Assembly: GCA_002478225.1 (NCBI GenBank)
Contig: DLMV01000020.1
Coordinates: forward strand, 6,717-14,075
DNA length: 7,359 bases
Origin: Deltaproteobacteria bacterium UBA7527
GTDB lineage: Bacteria; Desulfobacterota; Syntrophorhabdia; Syntrophorhabdales; Syntrophorhabdaceae
Direction of reading: 5' to 3'
In this document: positions 1-5,835 of the stretch, one piece after another
Layout: each line of letters starts with the position of its first letter
Position numbering within the stretch: position 1 is the first letter of the stretch
Notes under the pieces: model-generated
Told to the model about the DNA's origin: nothing
Database searches by the model: none
Seen by the model: only the letters and a program-made list of their open reading frames with translations
Position numbers and translations under genes: made by a program

Positions 1-105
1 CTCGTCGCTGGATACTGGTTCAAACCAGTGACAAGCAACGAGTAACGAGGGACAAGGTTCTCACCCATCACCCATCACCTATCACCTATTACCCATCACC
101 TTTAG
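1..105. repeat. Composite heptamer repeat, copy A
   Basis: The stretch divides into consecutive 7-bp units from base 1: ctcgtcg, ctggata, ctggttc, aaaccag, tgacaag, caacgag, taacgag, ggacaag, gttctca, then five CC(C/T)AT(C/T)A units (64-98) and a degenerate cctttag. Bases 1-59 are identical to 5688-5746. Bases 1-42 form an imperfect palindrome with 20-nt arms, 16 of 20 positions matching, around a central CA; the inner ACTGGTT/AACCAGT arms are perfect. The left end is cut by the window edge, so more units may lie upstream. The element overlaps the last codons of the response regulator gene. No transposase, target duplication or CRISPR-like spacer is seen. It resembles in concept the heptanucleotide STRR repeats of cyanobacteria, but I do not recognise this exact family. 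Confidence 0.9.
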
Positions 106-471
106 TTCTTCCTCTATCCTCTTGATGAGGTCCTGCGTGGTAACAGGCTTGGCAATGAAAGGCCGCCCTGAGATGTAACCGCTTTGCTTCGCAACCTCAT
201 CCTTCTTAACGAGCGCCGTGAGAAAGATGATCGGTATTGTGCCTGTTGAAGGGTCGTCGAGCAATTCCTCTGCGATCTCGCCTCCGCTCATCCCCGGCAT
301 TCTGATATCAAGGAGAATGAGGTCAGGCCTCTGGTTCCTGGCGATCTCTATGCCCGATCTGCCATCAGTGGCGAAGAATACCTCGTATTGTTTGGTCCGT
401 TCAAGGTTGAGCTTCACCACCCTGCAGAGATCCTGCTCATCATCAATAATAAGGATCCTCTTCTTCATCAT
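82..471 (-). CDS. Receiver-only response regulator
   Basis: A 129-residue single-domain CheY-like receiver. It should accept phosphate from a histidine kinase in the cytoplasm and signal by protein contact, since no output domain follows. The acidic pair D10-D11, phospho-acceptor D55 (LLDIRMPG), switch T85 (FLTA) and K108 (AKP) are all in place. Its length is normal for a lone receiver. An AAGGGG Shine-Dalgarno lies 5 nt before the first ATG and 8 nt before the second, so the protein may start at M2. The gene begins 17 bp after the stop of the upstream histidine kinase, which points to an operon and a cognate pair. The last five codons (VMGNR) and the TGA stop are encoded by CC(C/T)AT(C/T)A heptamers of the repeat, so the C-terminal tail is probably repeat-derived. 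The regulated process is unknown. Confidence 0.93.
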   Translation of the reverse strand: MMKKRILIIDDEQDLCRVVKLNLERTKQYEVFFATDGRSGIEIARNQRPDLILLDIRMPGMSGGEIAEELLDDPSTGTIPIIFLTALVKKDEVAKQSGYISGRPFIAKPVTTQDLIKRIEEELKVMGNR

Positions 472-488
472 GTATACCCCTTACGCTC

Positions 489-1292
489 TCATTCCGCCGG
501 CAAGACAAGCAATACGCTTGTGCCCTTCCCTGCCTTGCTCTCGATGCTGAGGTATCCCTTATGCCTTTCTATAATATCCCGTACAACGGCGAGGCCCAGT
601 CCAATTCTCCCTTGCCCCTGCTTCGTTGTAAAAAAGGGCTCGCAGACCCTGCTGAGATCATCCTCCGGTATGCCGCACCCATTATCCGTTATCATGATGG
701 CCACGCTTTTTTCCCCCGTTTCATACAGGACCGGCTTCACTTCTATCGATACGATCCCGTCCTCCGGGATCGCATCCGCCGCGTTCATCAGAACGCTCAC
801 GACCGCCTGCTTGATCTCGTTCCTGTTTACCTTGCATCCCGGCACGGACGGAGAAAAATCTCTTGATACTTGTATATATCCGGTATTAAGCTGCGGGCCA
901 AGCAGGATAATGCTTTCGTCGATAAGTGTTCTCATGTCGCTTATCTGTGGCTGATCTCCGGATGGCCTGGCAAAGCCCAGGATGTTCTCCAGCATGCCGT
1001 CGATCTTCAATGCCGCGTTCCTTATCATCTCCAGGATCTTCTTCTGTGAGGAATCGGCTGCATCGCCGAGTCCCAGAAACTCCGAGCCCTGCAGGATCAC
1101 CGCGAGAGGGTTCTTCATGTCGTGGGCGATCCCGCGGAAAAGCTGTCCCACCACAGCCATCTTGTGCGATTCGATCATGTTGGGGGTAACGCTGCCGGGA
1201 ACTTTGGTAATGTCTCCGTCCTTCTTTTTTCTCCCACCCACCTGTTTACACCTTTGATCAGGATTTTGATGTATCTCTTCTTTTATTATCAT
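489..1292 (-). CDS. Cytosolic sensor histidine kinase
   Basis: A two-component histidine kinase, 267 aa from the first ATG. The dimerisation/phospho-acceptor motif GIAHDMKNPLAVI carries H57. It is followed by a HATPase_c domain with the N box (N170, NAADAI), G1 box (DNGCGI, 203-208), F box (EPFFTTK, 218-224) and G2 box (GLGLAVV, 231-237). It has no transmembrane segment, PAS or GAF domain, so it is soluble and its input is unknown; the architecture is NtrB/AtoS-like without a sensor module. The start is uncertain. The ATG at 1292 lacks a Shine-Dalgarno and overlaps a promoter-like sequence. A GTG at 1239-1241 (V18), preceded by AAAGG, or M39 may be the real start. No stop interrupts the frame between 1293 and 1403, but no ATG, GTG or TTG occurs there either. 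Its likely partner is the receiver gene immediately downstream. Confidence 0.92.
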   Translation of the reverse strand: MIIKEEIHQNPDQRCKQVGGRKKKDGDITKVPGSVTPNMIESHKMAVVGQLFRGIAHDMKNPLAVILQGSEFLGLGDAADSSQKKILEMIRNAALKIDGMLENILGFARPSGDQPQISDMRTLIDESIILLGPQLNTGYIQVSRDFSPSVPGCKVNRNEIKQAVVSVLMNAADAIPEDGIVSIEVKPVLYETGEKSVAIMITDNGCGIPEDDLSRVCEPFFTTKQGQGRIGLGLAVVRDIIERHKGYLSIESKAGKGTSVLLVLPAE

Positions 1293-1315
1293 AAAGGATA
1301 TTGCCCAAAATTCAA
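1288..1315 (-). promoter_or_regulatory. Candidate sigma70 promoter for the kinase-receiver operon
   Basis: On the minus strand, TTGAAT (1315-1310) and TATGAT (1293-1288) are separated by 16 bp and closely resemble the -35 and -10 consensus. Transcription would begin several bases inside the longest kinase ORF, after its first ATG, which supports a downstream translation start. This is based on sequence match only. Confidence 0.4.
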
Positions 1316-1328
1316 AGGGATAATTTTT

Positions 1329-1358
1329 TTGCGTGATATGACCATTCTGGTGTAGGAT
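1329..1358 (+). promoter_or_regulatory. Weak candidate promoter for the exported-protein gene
   Basis: TTGCGT (1329-1334) and TAGGAT (1353-1358) are spaced by 18 bp in the 113-bp gap between the divergent kinase and exported-protein genes, with the start codon 47 bp after the -10. The match to consensus is modest. Confidence 0.25.
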
Positions 1359-1393
1359 AAATGTGGGGATGCGTTCATGCAGTACAATAATCA

Positions 1394-1400
1394 GGGAGGT
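1394..1400 (+). promoter_or_regulatory. Strong Shine-Dalgarno fixing the start at 1406
   Basis: GGGAGGT lies 5 nt before the ATG at 1406. A TTG at 1400 that would lengthen the frame by two codons overlaps this ribosome binding site and is therefore not the start. Confidence 0.8.
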
Positions 1401-1405
1401 TGACT

Positions 1406-2098
1406 ATGAAAGCGCTCACAGGCAAAAGGCCATGGTCTATCGTACCACTCACGTTGATCTTCATTATTGCGGCAGCAATGGTATGCAGCGCCGACGCGAA
1501 AAGGTCTTCGCGGAAAACCGGGGAAGACCTGCGAGGCATTGCCTTCGATGATTTCTGGAACAAGGTAAAAGATGAAGCTCGGCAATGGACAGGCGATACT
1601 CTTTATGTATCGAAGATATCCGCCATTTTGGTCGACGGCTTCGATCAGCACAACGGTCTTTCGGCTATATGGGAGGCACAGATAGTTCGCTGTAATTCGA
1701 CAAAGGAACTTAAAGATCCTGACACGAAGAAGACCGAGATGATCTGCAACGGAAAGGCCATAACGTACCGGATGGCAGAGGCAGGCGTTGCAGGCGCCAG
1801 ATCGGGCTTCAATAAAGGGAAGGAGAAGAGCTTCAGGGGAGCCGTTGTATTGCTGGACAGGATGAGGTTCGGCGCCCGCAAGGCAGAGGAGATCGCGAAC
1901 AGCCACCAACGCTTCAGACCGGTAGGATACGAATATTATGCCTACGACCTCCATGTCGGCCATGTTTCCAACAAGCCAATCTGGACGATCAAAAAAGGAT
2001 GCAATCGCCGCGCGAAAAAAGCAAAGCAATGTACATCAAAGGATTCCTGGACCGTTCAAGTTGATGCAGAGACAGGAGAGGTGAGGAACAGGCAGTAA
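1406..2098 (+). CDS. Exported protein of unknown function
   Basis: 230 residues from the ATG at 1406. The N-terminus has basic residues, a hydrophobic core (about 11-26) and an Ala-Asp-Ala signal peptidase I-like site near residue 31, so export to the periplasm or beyond is likely. C27 lies in AMVC, a poor lipobox, so a lipoprotein is less likely. The mature part is rich in Lys and Arg and has four cysteines (C96, C114, C199, C209) that could form two disulfides. The C-terminal stretch WTVQVDAETGEV (215-226) resembles the last strand of PepSY-type domains, but the rest gives no recognisable fold. I do not recognise the family. It is transcribed divergently from the kinase-receiver operon with a 113-bp gap, which allows shared control but does not show it. 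It ends in an intrinsic terminator. Confidence 0.8.
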   Translation: MKALTGKRPWSIVPLTLIFIIAAAMVCSADAKRSSRKTGEDLRGIAFDDFWNKVKDEARQWTGDTLYVSKISAILVDGFDQHNGLSAIWEAQIVRCNSTKELKDPDTKKTEMICNGKAITYRMAEAGVAGARSGFNKGKEKSFRGAVVLLDRMRFGARKAEEIANSHQRFRPVGYEYYAYDLHVGHVSNKPIWTIKKGCNRRAKKAKQCTSKDSWTVQVDAETGEVRNRQ

Positions 2099-2117
2099 AT
2101 TGCCTGTTTTCTCTCTT
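2087..2117 (+). terminator. Intrinsic terminator after the exported-protein gene
   Basis: An 8-bp perfect stem, AACAGGCA (2087-2094) and TGCCTGTT (2101-2108), encloses a 6-nt loop that contains the TAA stop codon and is followed by a T-rich run (TTCTCTCTT). On the plus strand this is a good rho-independent terminator. On the minus strand the hairpin is followed by a C-rich rather than T-rich tail, so it would end the convergent ThDP-enzyme gene less efficiently. Confidence 0.65.
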
Positions 2118-3666
2118 ACAATATCATCTCGATGAGGAACGGGCCGGGATCTGCGAGGGCAGCGGCGAGTTTCCGGGCAAGATCTTCGGTGCTTCTCACC
2201 GATACGGCAGGAACACCGAAGCCCTGGGCGATCTTTACCCAGTCTATCGCCGGGCCGTCAAGCCCTACCAGCGACCTGATATTTGGTCCCGGAGATGTAA
2301 TGCCGGCGCGGGCAAGCTCCATCTCGAGTATGTGGTAACTTCTGTTGGAGCACAGAAGCGTCTTCACGTTTAGTCCTTCGCGGGCCTCTGTCCAGAGCGA
2401 CTGAACGGTATAGAGGGCGCTTCCGTCCGCCTGTATGTTTATGACGGGCCTGTCAGGACAGGCAAGGGCTGCGCCTATGGCACAGGGCATGCCGTAGCCT
2501 ATGGAGCCGCCGGTAATGGTCATCAATGTATGCGGAGGCGTGCCGGCCGCTATCTGGTAATAGGGGAACGCTGAAGTAATCCCTTCATCGACAATGATCG
2601 CGCCTTCAGGCTGCAATGCCGCCACGACAAGGCTCATCTTCTCGCCTGTCAATCCTCCGGCAGGAACATCAGGACGATCCAACGAGGCAAAGATCTGATC
2701 ATCCATGACCGTTCCCCTTGGCGTTCCGACAGCATCGGCAAGGTATTCAAGCACGGCGATCATGTCCTGGCCGCCTGTGCCGATATGGATCTTCTCCGCA
2801 TCCCGTGAGATGATATAACTGTCGATCCCCTGATAGCCGAAAAATGTTACCGGCTCATGAGCTCCGGCAATCACAATCGCCTCATATTGGGAAAGCATGG
2901 CGATCGCATCCTCCGGAAAATAAGGAAGACGGCTCACGCGGGGCAATCCCGCGCCACGATCCATGCATCCCGGGAAGGTCTCCGTGACAATGCCGCACCC
3001 CGTGGCGGCCTTGATCTTCGCCGCCGCTTCCAGACCTCTTTTGCGCAGGGCACTCCTGCCGAGCATGAGTGCGGTCCTTTTGCCTGACCGCAGCATCTGC
3101 TCCGCCCTTTCCATCTCGCGGACATCGACAGGGGCAAATGAGAATTTGGTTTTGACGATCTCAGTCCCTGAGCATTCCGACAGCAGATGGTCATGGGGAA
3201 CGATCAGGCTCGATATCTGCCCCAAAAGAGCCCCGGCTATGGCATCCGCCACATCACCGGATATATCTTCAACGGATGCGTTTGTCCGCTGCCATCCCGA
3301 AACGGTTCCGGTAAGCGCCTCGATATCCATCGTCAGCGGTGCATTCGCGGGGCGATGCCAGGTCGCGTGCTCGCCGATGACGTTCAGCAAGGGCGTGCCT
3401 GCCCGTTTTGCATTATGAAGATTGGCGACACCATTTGCAAAACCAGGTCCAAGGTGCAGGAGCGCCATTGCCGGCTTACCGGTCATCCTCCCGTAACCGT
3501 CGGCAGCGCCGGTACAGACGCCTTCAAAGACACCGAGGACCGCCTTGATGCCCGGTATCGCATCAAGGGCAATCACAATAGGCAGCTCTGTAGTGCCTGC
3601 ATTGGCAAAACAGATCTCTACGCCTGCCGCTGCCGCTGTTCTCAAGAGCATCTCTGCGCCGTTCAT
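2116..3666 (-). CDS. ThDP-dependent enzyme, acetolactate synthase large-subunit-like
   Basis: A 516-residue enzyme of the ThDP-dependent decarboxylase/carboligase superfamily (acetolactate synthase, benzoylformate decarboxylase). The N-terminal ThDP-binding Pyr domain carries the conserved Glu that activates the cofactor (E49 in VFEG) and the HLGPGFANG stretch (71-79). A central domain (about 180-310) follows, then the C-terminal PP domain with the Mg/diphosphate motif ADGS (413-416) through N441 (CSNRSY). The usual GDG reads ADG here. The MNGAE N-terminus, LLHLGPG and WTEAREGL signatures match from memory a subfamily annotated as acetolactate synthase large subunit, whose substrate is not settled. 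No regulatory small subunit (IlvN/IlvH) or other branched-chain gene adjoins it, so true acetolactate synthesis is doubtful; a 2-oxoacid decarboxylase is possible. The start at 3666 is chosen over the ATG at 3690 because AAGGAG lies 8 nt before it and the family begins at this Met. Confidence 0.88.
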   Translation of the reverse strand: MNGAEMLLRTAAAAGVEICFANAGTTELPIVIALDAIPGIKAVLGVFEGVCTGAADGYGRMTGKPAMALLHLGPGFANGVANLHNAKRAGTPLLNVIGEHATWHRPANAPLTMDIEALTGTVSGWQRTNASVEDISGDVADAIAGALLGQISSLIVPHDHLLSECSGTEIVKTKFSFAPVDVREMERAEQMLRSGKRTALMLGRSALRKRGLEAAAKIKAATGCGIVTETFPGCMDRGAGLPRVSRLPYFPEDAIAMLSQYEAIVIAGAHEPVTFFGYQGIDSYIISRDAEKIHIGTGGQDMIAVLEYLADAVGTPRGTVMDDQIFASLDRPDVPAGGLTGEKMSLVVAALQPEGAIIVDEGITSAFPYYQIAAGTPPHTLMTITGGSIGYGMPCAIGAALACPDRPVINIQADGSALYTVQSLWTEAREGLNVKTLLCSNRSYHILEMELARAGITSPGPNIRSLVGLDGPAIDWVKIAQGFGVPAVSVRSTEDLARKLAAALADPGPFLIEMIL

Positions 3667-3674
3667 GCCGTCCT

Positions 3675-3680
3675 CTCCTT
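3675..3680 (-). promoter_or_regulatory. Shine-Dalgarno deciding the ThDP-enzyme start
   Basis: AAGGAG on the minus strand, 8 nt before the ATG at 3666. The alternative ATG at 3690 has only an AAGG about 2 nt upstream, too close to serve. Confidence 0.75.
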
Positions 3681-3721
3681 TCAGGGTCATATCCTTGCTG
3701 CTGTCCGATCGAGATATTTTA

Positions 3722-3760
3722 CAATTATATCATTCCAAAATACCAAAAATATTTTATAAT
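3722..3760. promoter_or_regulatory. AT-rich divergent promoter region
   Basis: The gap between the divergent ThDP-enzyme gene and the PAS kinase gene is strongly AT-rich. It holds a perfect TATAAT on the plus strand (3755-3760), 20 bp before the kinase ATG, and a perfect TATAAT on the minus strand (3729-3724), about 57 bp before the enzyme ATG. Neither has a convincing -35 box at 16-18 bp, so activator dependence or chance in AT-rich DNA are both possible. AAAAGG, 6 nt before 3781, is the ribosome binding site for the kinase. Confidence 0.45.
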
Positions 3761-3780
3761 TATTTACTAAAAGGCGCTGC

Positions 3781-5634
3781 ATGGCAAGAATCGACAAAAC
3801 AAAAGATGAGCTGCTCCGGGAAATATCCGATCTTCGTGAGCACATCGCTGAACTCGAAAAGATAGATGCGGAGCGGAAAAACGTAGAAGCAATCTTACGC
3901 CAGACAGAGGAAAAATACCGCAACATCTATGAGAATGCAACAGAGGGGATATTTCAGACGAGCACCGACGGAAGGTTTATCAGCGCCAATCCATCGCTTG
4001 CGCGCATCCACGGATACAGCTCGCCTGAAGACCTCATCAAGTCCATAACGAATATCGCGCGGCAGCTCTACGTGAATCCGGCAGACCGCTTCAAGCTCCT
4101 GAACCTGCTGAACATGCATGGTGCAGTACAGAACCATGAGGTCCAGATGTACCGGAAGGACGGGAGCCTGCAATGGATACTCATGAATGTCCGTGAAGTC
4201 CGCGACAGCGCTGGAACCCTTCTTTATTATGAAGGGACGATGCAGGACATTACCCGGAGGAAAAAAGCAGAGGCGGCCCTCATCGAGAGCGAGGAGCGGT
4301 ACAGGACCGCCATCGAGCATTCCAATGACGGCGTGGCAATCATCCATGAAAATAAGCATCAATATGTGAACAAACGATTCGTGGAGATGTTCGAATACGA
4401 CACCCCTGATGATATCATCGGGAAGCCTATCACTTTCGTCGCCCACCCCGACGATAAGGAAAAGCTCATCAGCATCAACAACAGCCGCCAGAAGAATCAA
4501 TATGTGCCGTCAAGATACGAGTTCAAGGGCATCACAAAGACCGGGAAGTCCATTTTTATCGAGGTGTCGGCCGCAACCATCCCTTCCCGCGGCACATTTG
4601 TCTACCTCGTATATCTCAGGGATATCACCGAGCGGATCCAGGCCCATGAGGCGCTGATCCGGTCACGCAATGAACTCGAAAAACTTAACAGGGCAAAGAC
4701 CAAGGCGGTGAACCATATATCCCACGAACTAAAGACCCCCCTGTCGGTCATACAGGGCAACATAAGGCTTCTGAAACGCAAACTCGATAACACCCATTCA
4801 TACCAGACTGTAAAAGGGCTCATGGAATCTCTCGAGAGAAATCTGGAACGGCTTCTCAATATCTCAAGAGAGACGGACATGATCTTTAGCGTCTCTCAGG
4901 AGCTTGAGGTCGGATCAACGCTTGACGAACTGGAACGCCTCTGGCAAAGGATAGAAGGTCTATCCGATATTCCCCGGAATATCCGCACCCACTGGAACGT
5001 CGTCAAAGAGTGGATGAACCAGTACATCACTGGAAGCGCTCATTCCTTTCAATTGATCGACCTCTACTCTTTTATCCTTTCCATCGTTGAAAAAGCGAAA
5101 AATACGGCATCGCACAGGGTCATCAATATTGAAGTTGAGGGACAGAACGATCTCTTTTTCTATATGGACCCTGTCATCATGGGAGATATCGGGGAAGGCC
5201 TCATCAAGAACGCTATCGAGAATACCCCTGACGGAGGAAGAATAAAAATTAGCGCAGAACAACAGAACGACAGGGTGCTCCTGCGCGTCATCGATACAGG
5301 CGTCGGAATAACCACCGACAACCAGCAATACCTCTTCGACGGGCTTTTCCATACAAAAGACACGGAGATGTATTCCTCGAAAAGACCATATGACTTCGGC
5401 GCCGGCGGAAAGGGGCTTGAACTCCTCCGGATGAAGTTCTATGCAAAACGATTTGGCTTCGATATCTCTCTTGCGAGCACGCGGTGCGAGTTCATTCCCA
5501 CGGATCATGACCTCTGCCCCGGCGATATCTCCCGGTGTCCGCATTGCAGAACAGAGGAGGACTGCTACCGATCAGGGACAACCTTCACGGTATCTTTCCC
5601 GGTAGGACGGGGAGACGTGAAAGATGGCTCATAG
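3781..5634 (+). CDS. PAS-PAS sensor histidine kinase with Cys-rich insert
   Basis: A 617-residue soluble sensor kinase with no membrane segment. The order is: an N-terminal coiled coil (about 5-45); PAS 1 (about 46-155, ending in GTMQDITRRKKAEAAL); PAS 2 (about 170-285, ending in YLRDITERIQAHEAL); HisKA with H315 in HISHELKTPLSVI; a long helical linker (about 340-440); and HATPase_c with N477 (KNAIENTPDGG), the G1 box DTGVGI (505-510) and a glycine-rich G2 region GAGGKGLELL (540-549). Between G2 and the last strand (TFTVSFP) lies an insert with C569, C579, C586, C589 and C595, including CPHC. It could bind a metal or respond to redox; I have seen similar inserts in deltaproteobacterial kinases, from memory. 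PAS ligands are not identifiable. No response regulator adjoins on this strand. The TAG stop falls in GCTCATA heptamers of the following repeat. Confidence 0.93.
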   Translation: MARIDKTKDELLREISDLREHIAELEKIDAERKNVEAILRQTEEKYRNIYENATEGIFQTSTDGRFISANPSLARIHGYSSPEDLIKSITNIARQLYVNPADRFKLLNLLNMHGAVQNHEVQMYRKDGSLQWILMNVREVRDSAGTLLYYEGTMQDITRRKKAEAALIESEERYRTAIEHSNDGVAIIHENKHQYVNKRFVEMFEYDTPDDIIGKPITFVAHPDDKEKLISINNSRQKNQYVPSRYEFKGITKTGKSIFIEVSAATIPSRGTFVYLVYLRDITERIQAHEALIRSRNELEKLNRAKTKAVNHISHELKTPLSVIQGNIRLLKRKLDNTHSYQTVKGLMESLERNLERLLNISRETDMIFSVSQELEVGSTLDELERLWQRIEGLSDIPRNIRTHWNVVKEWMNQYITGSAHSFQLIDLYSFILSIVEKAKNTASHRVINIEVEGQNDLFFYMDPVIMGDIGEGLIKNAIENTPDGGRIKISAEQQNDRVLLRVIDTGVGITTDNQQYLFDGLFHTKDTEMYSSKRPYDFGAGGKGLELLRMKFYAKRFGFDISLASTRCEFIPTDHDLCPGDISRCPHCRTEEDCYRSGTTFTVSFPVGRGDVKDGS

Positions 5635-5803
5635 CTCATGGCTCATAGCGAACCTGCTGCTGGTTGCTCGATACTGGATACTCGATGCTCGTCGCTGGAT
5701 ACTGGTTCAAACCAGTGACAAGCAACGAGTAACGAGGGACAAGGTTTTCACTTTTTACCTATCACCCATCACCTATCACCCATCACCTATCACCTATCAC
5801 CTT
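5627..5803. repeat. Composite heptamer repeat, copy B
   Basis: The element begins with GCTCATA/GCTCATG units (5627-5647). After a 2-nt phase slip, an unbroken 7-bp register runs from 5660 to 5799: ctggttg, ctcgata, ctggata, ctcgatg, ctcgtcg, ctggata, ctggttc, aaaccag, tgacaag, caacgag, taacgag, ggacaag, gttttca, cttttta, then six CC(C/T)ATCA units (5758-5799). Bases 5688-5746 equal 1-59. The palindrome is centred at 5708-5709, so the transcript could form a long imperfect hairpin. Relative to copy A it has one extra spacer unit (cttttta) and one extra CC(C/T)ATCA unit. It fills the gap between the PAS kinase and the RNA methyltransferase and overlaps the kinase stop. Function is unknown; hairpin-based mRNA protection, termination or attenuation are possible. 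Confidence 0.92.
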
Positions 5804-5835
5804 TCTCAATATTATCTGATCGCTGGCGGCTGATC

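Noticed and set aside
64..98. Possible CRISPR array
   Set aside because: The units are 7 bp, directly adjacent and have no spacers; no cas gene is nearby.
388..954. 188-aa plus-strand frame over the receiver and kinase genes
   Set aside because: The minus strand carries complete receiver and kinase motifs here; this frame is without recognisable domains.
1363..1551. 62-aa plus-strand frame overlapping the start of the exported-protein gene
   Set aside because: It is out of frame with a gene that has a clear ribosome binding site and signal peptide, and it shows no motif of its own.
1391..2029. 212-aa open frame antisense to the exported-protein gene
   Set aside because: It lies wholly opposite a gene with a strong Shine-Dalgarno and signal peptide, and its translation is Cys-rich and motif-free. 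It is a shadow frame.
3895..4500. 201-aa open frame antisense to the PAS kinase
   Set aside because: It mirrors PAS domain codons and has no family motif; the plus-strand frame is unambiguous.
5695..5729. T-arm-like GGTTCAAACC, suggesting a tRNA
   Set aside because: The loop is part of a simple palindrome. There is no acceptor stem, anticodon arm or D arm around it, and copy A lacks them too.
1..5803. A transposon bounded by the two repeat copies
   Set aside because: The copies are direct repeats without transposase, integrase or target duplications, and the genes between look like ordinary chromosomal genes.
5624..5833. 69-aa open frame across the composite repeat, with 7-residue repeats such as ITYHPSP/ITYHLS
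   Set aside because: It is the translation of the 7-bp repeat (21 bp gives 7 residues), overlaps the kinase stop, has no ribosome binding site and would not be conserved as a protein.
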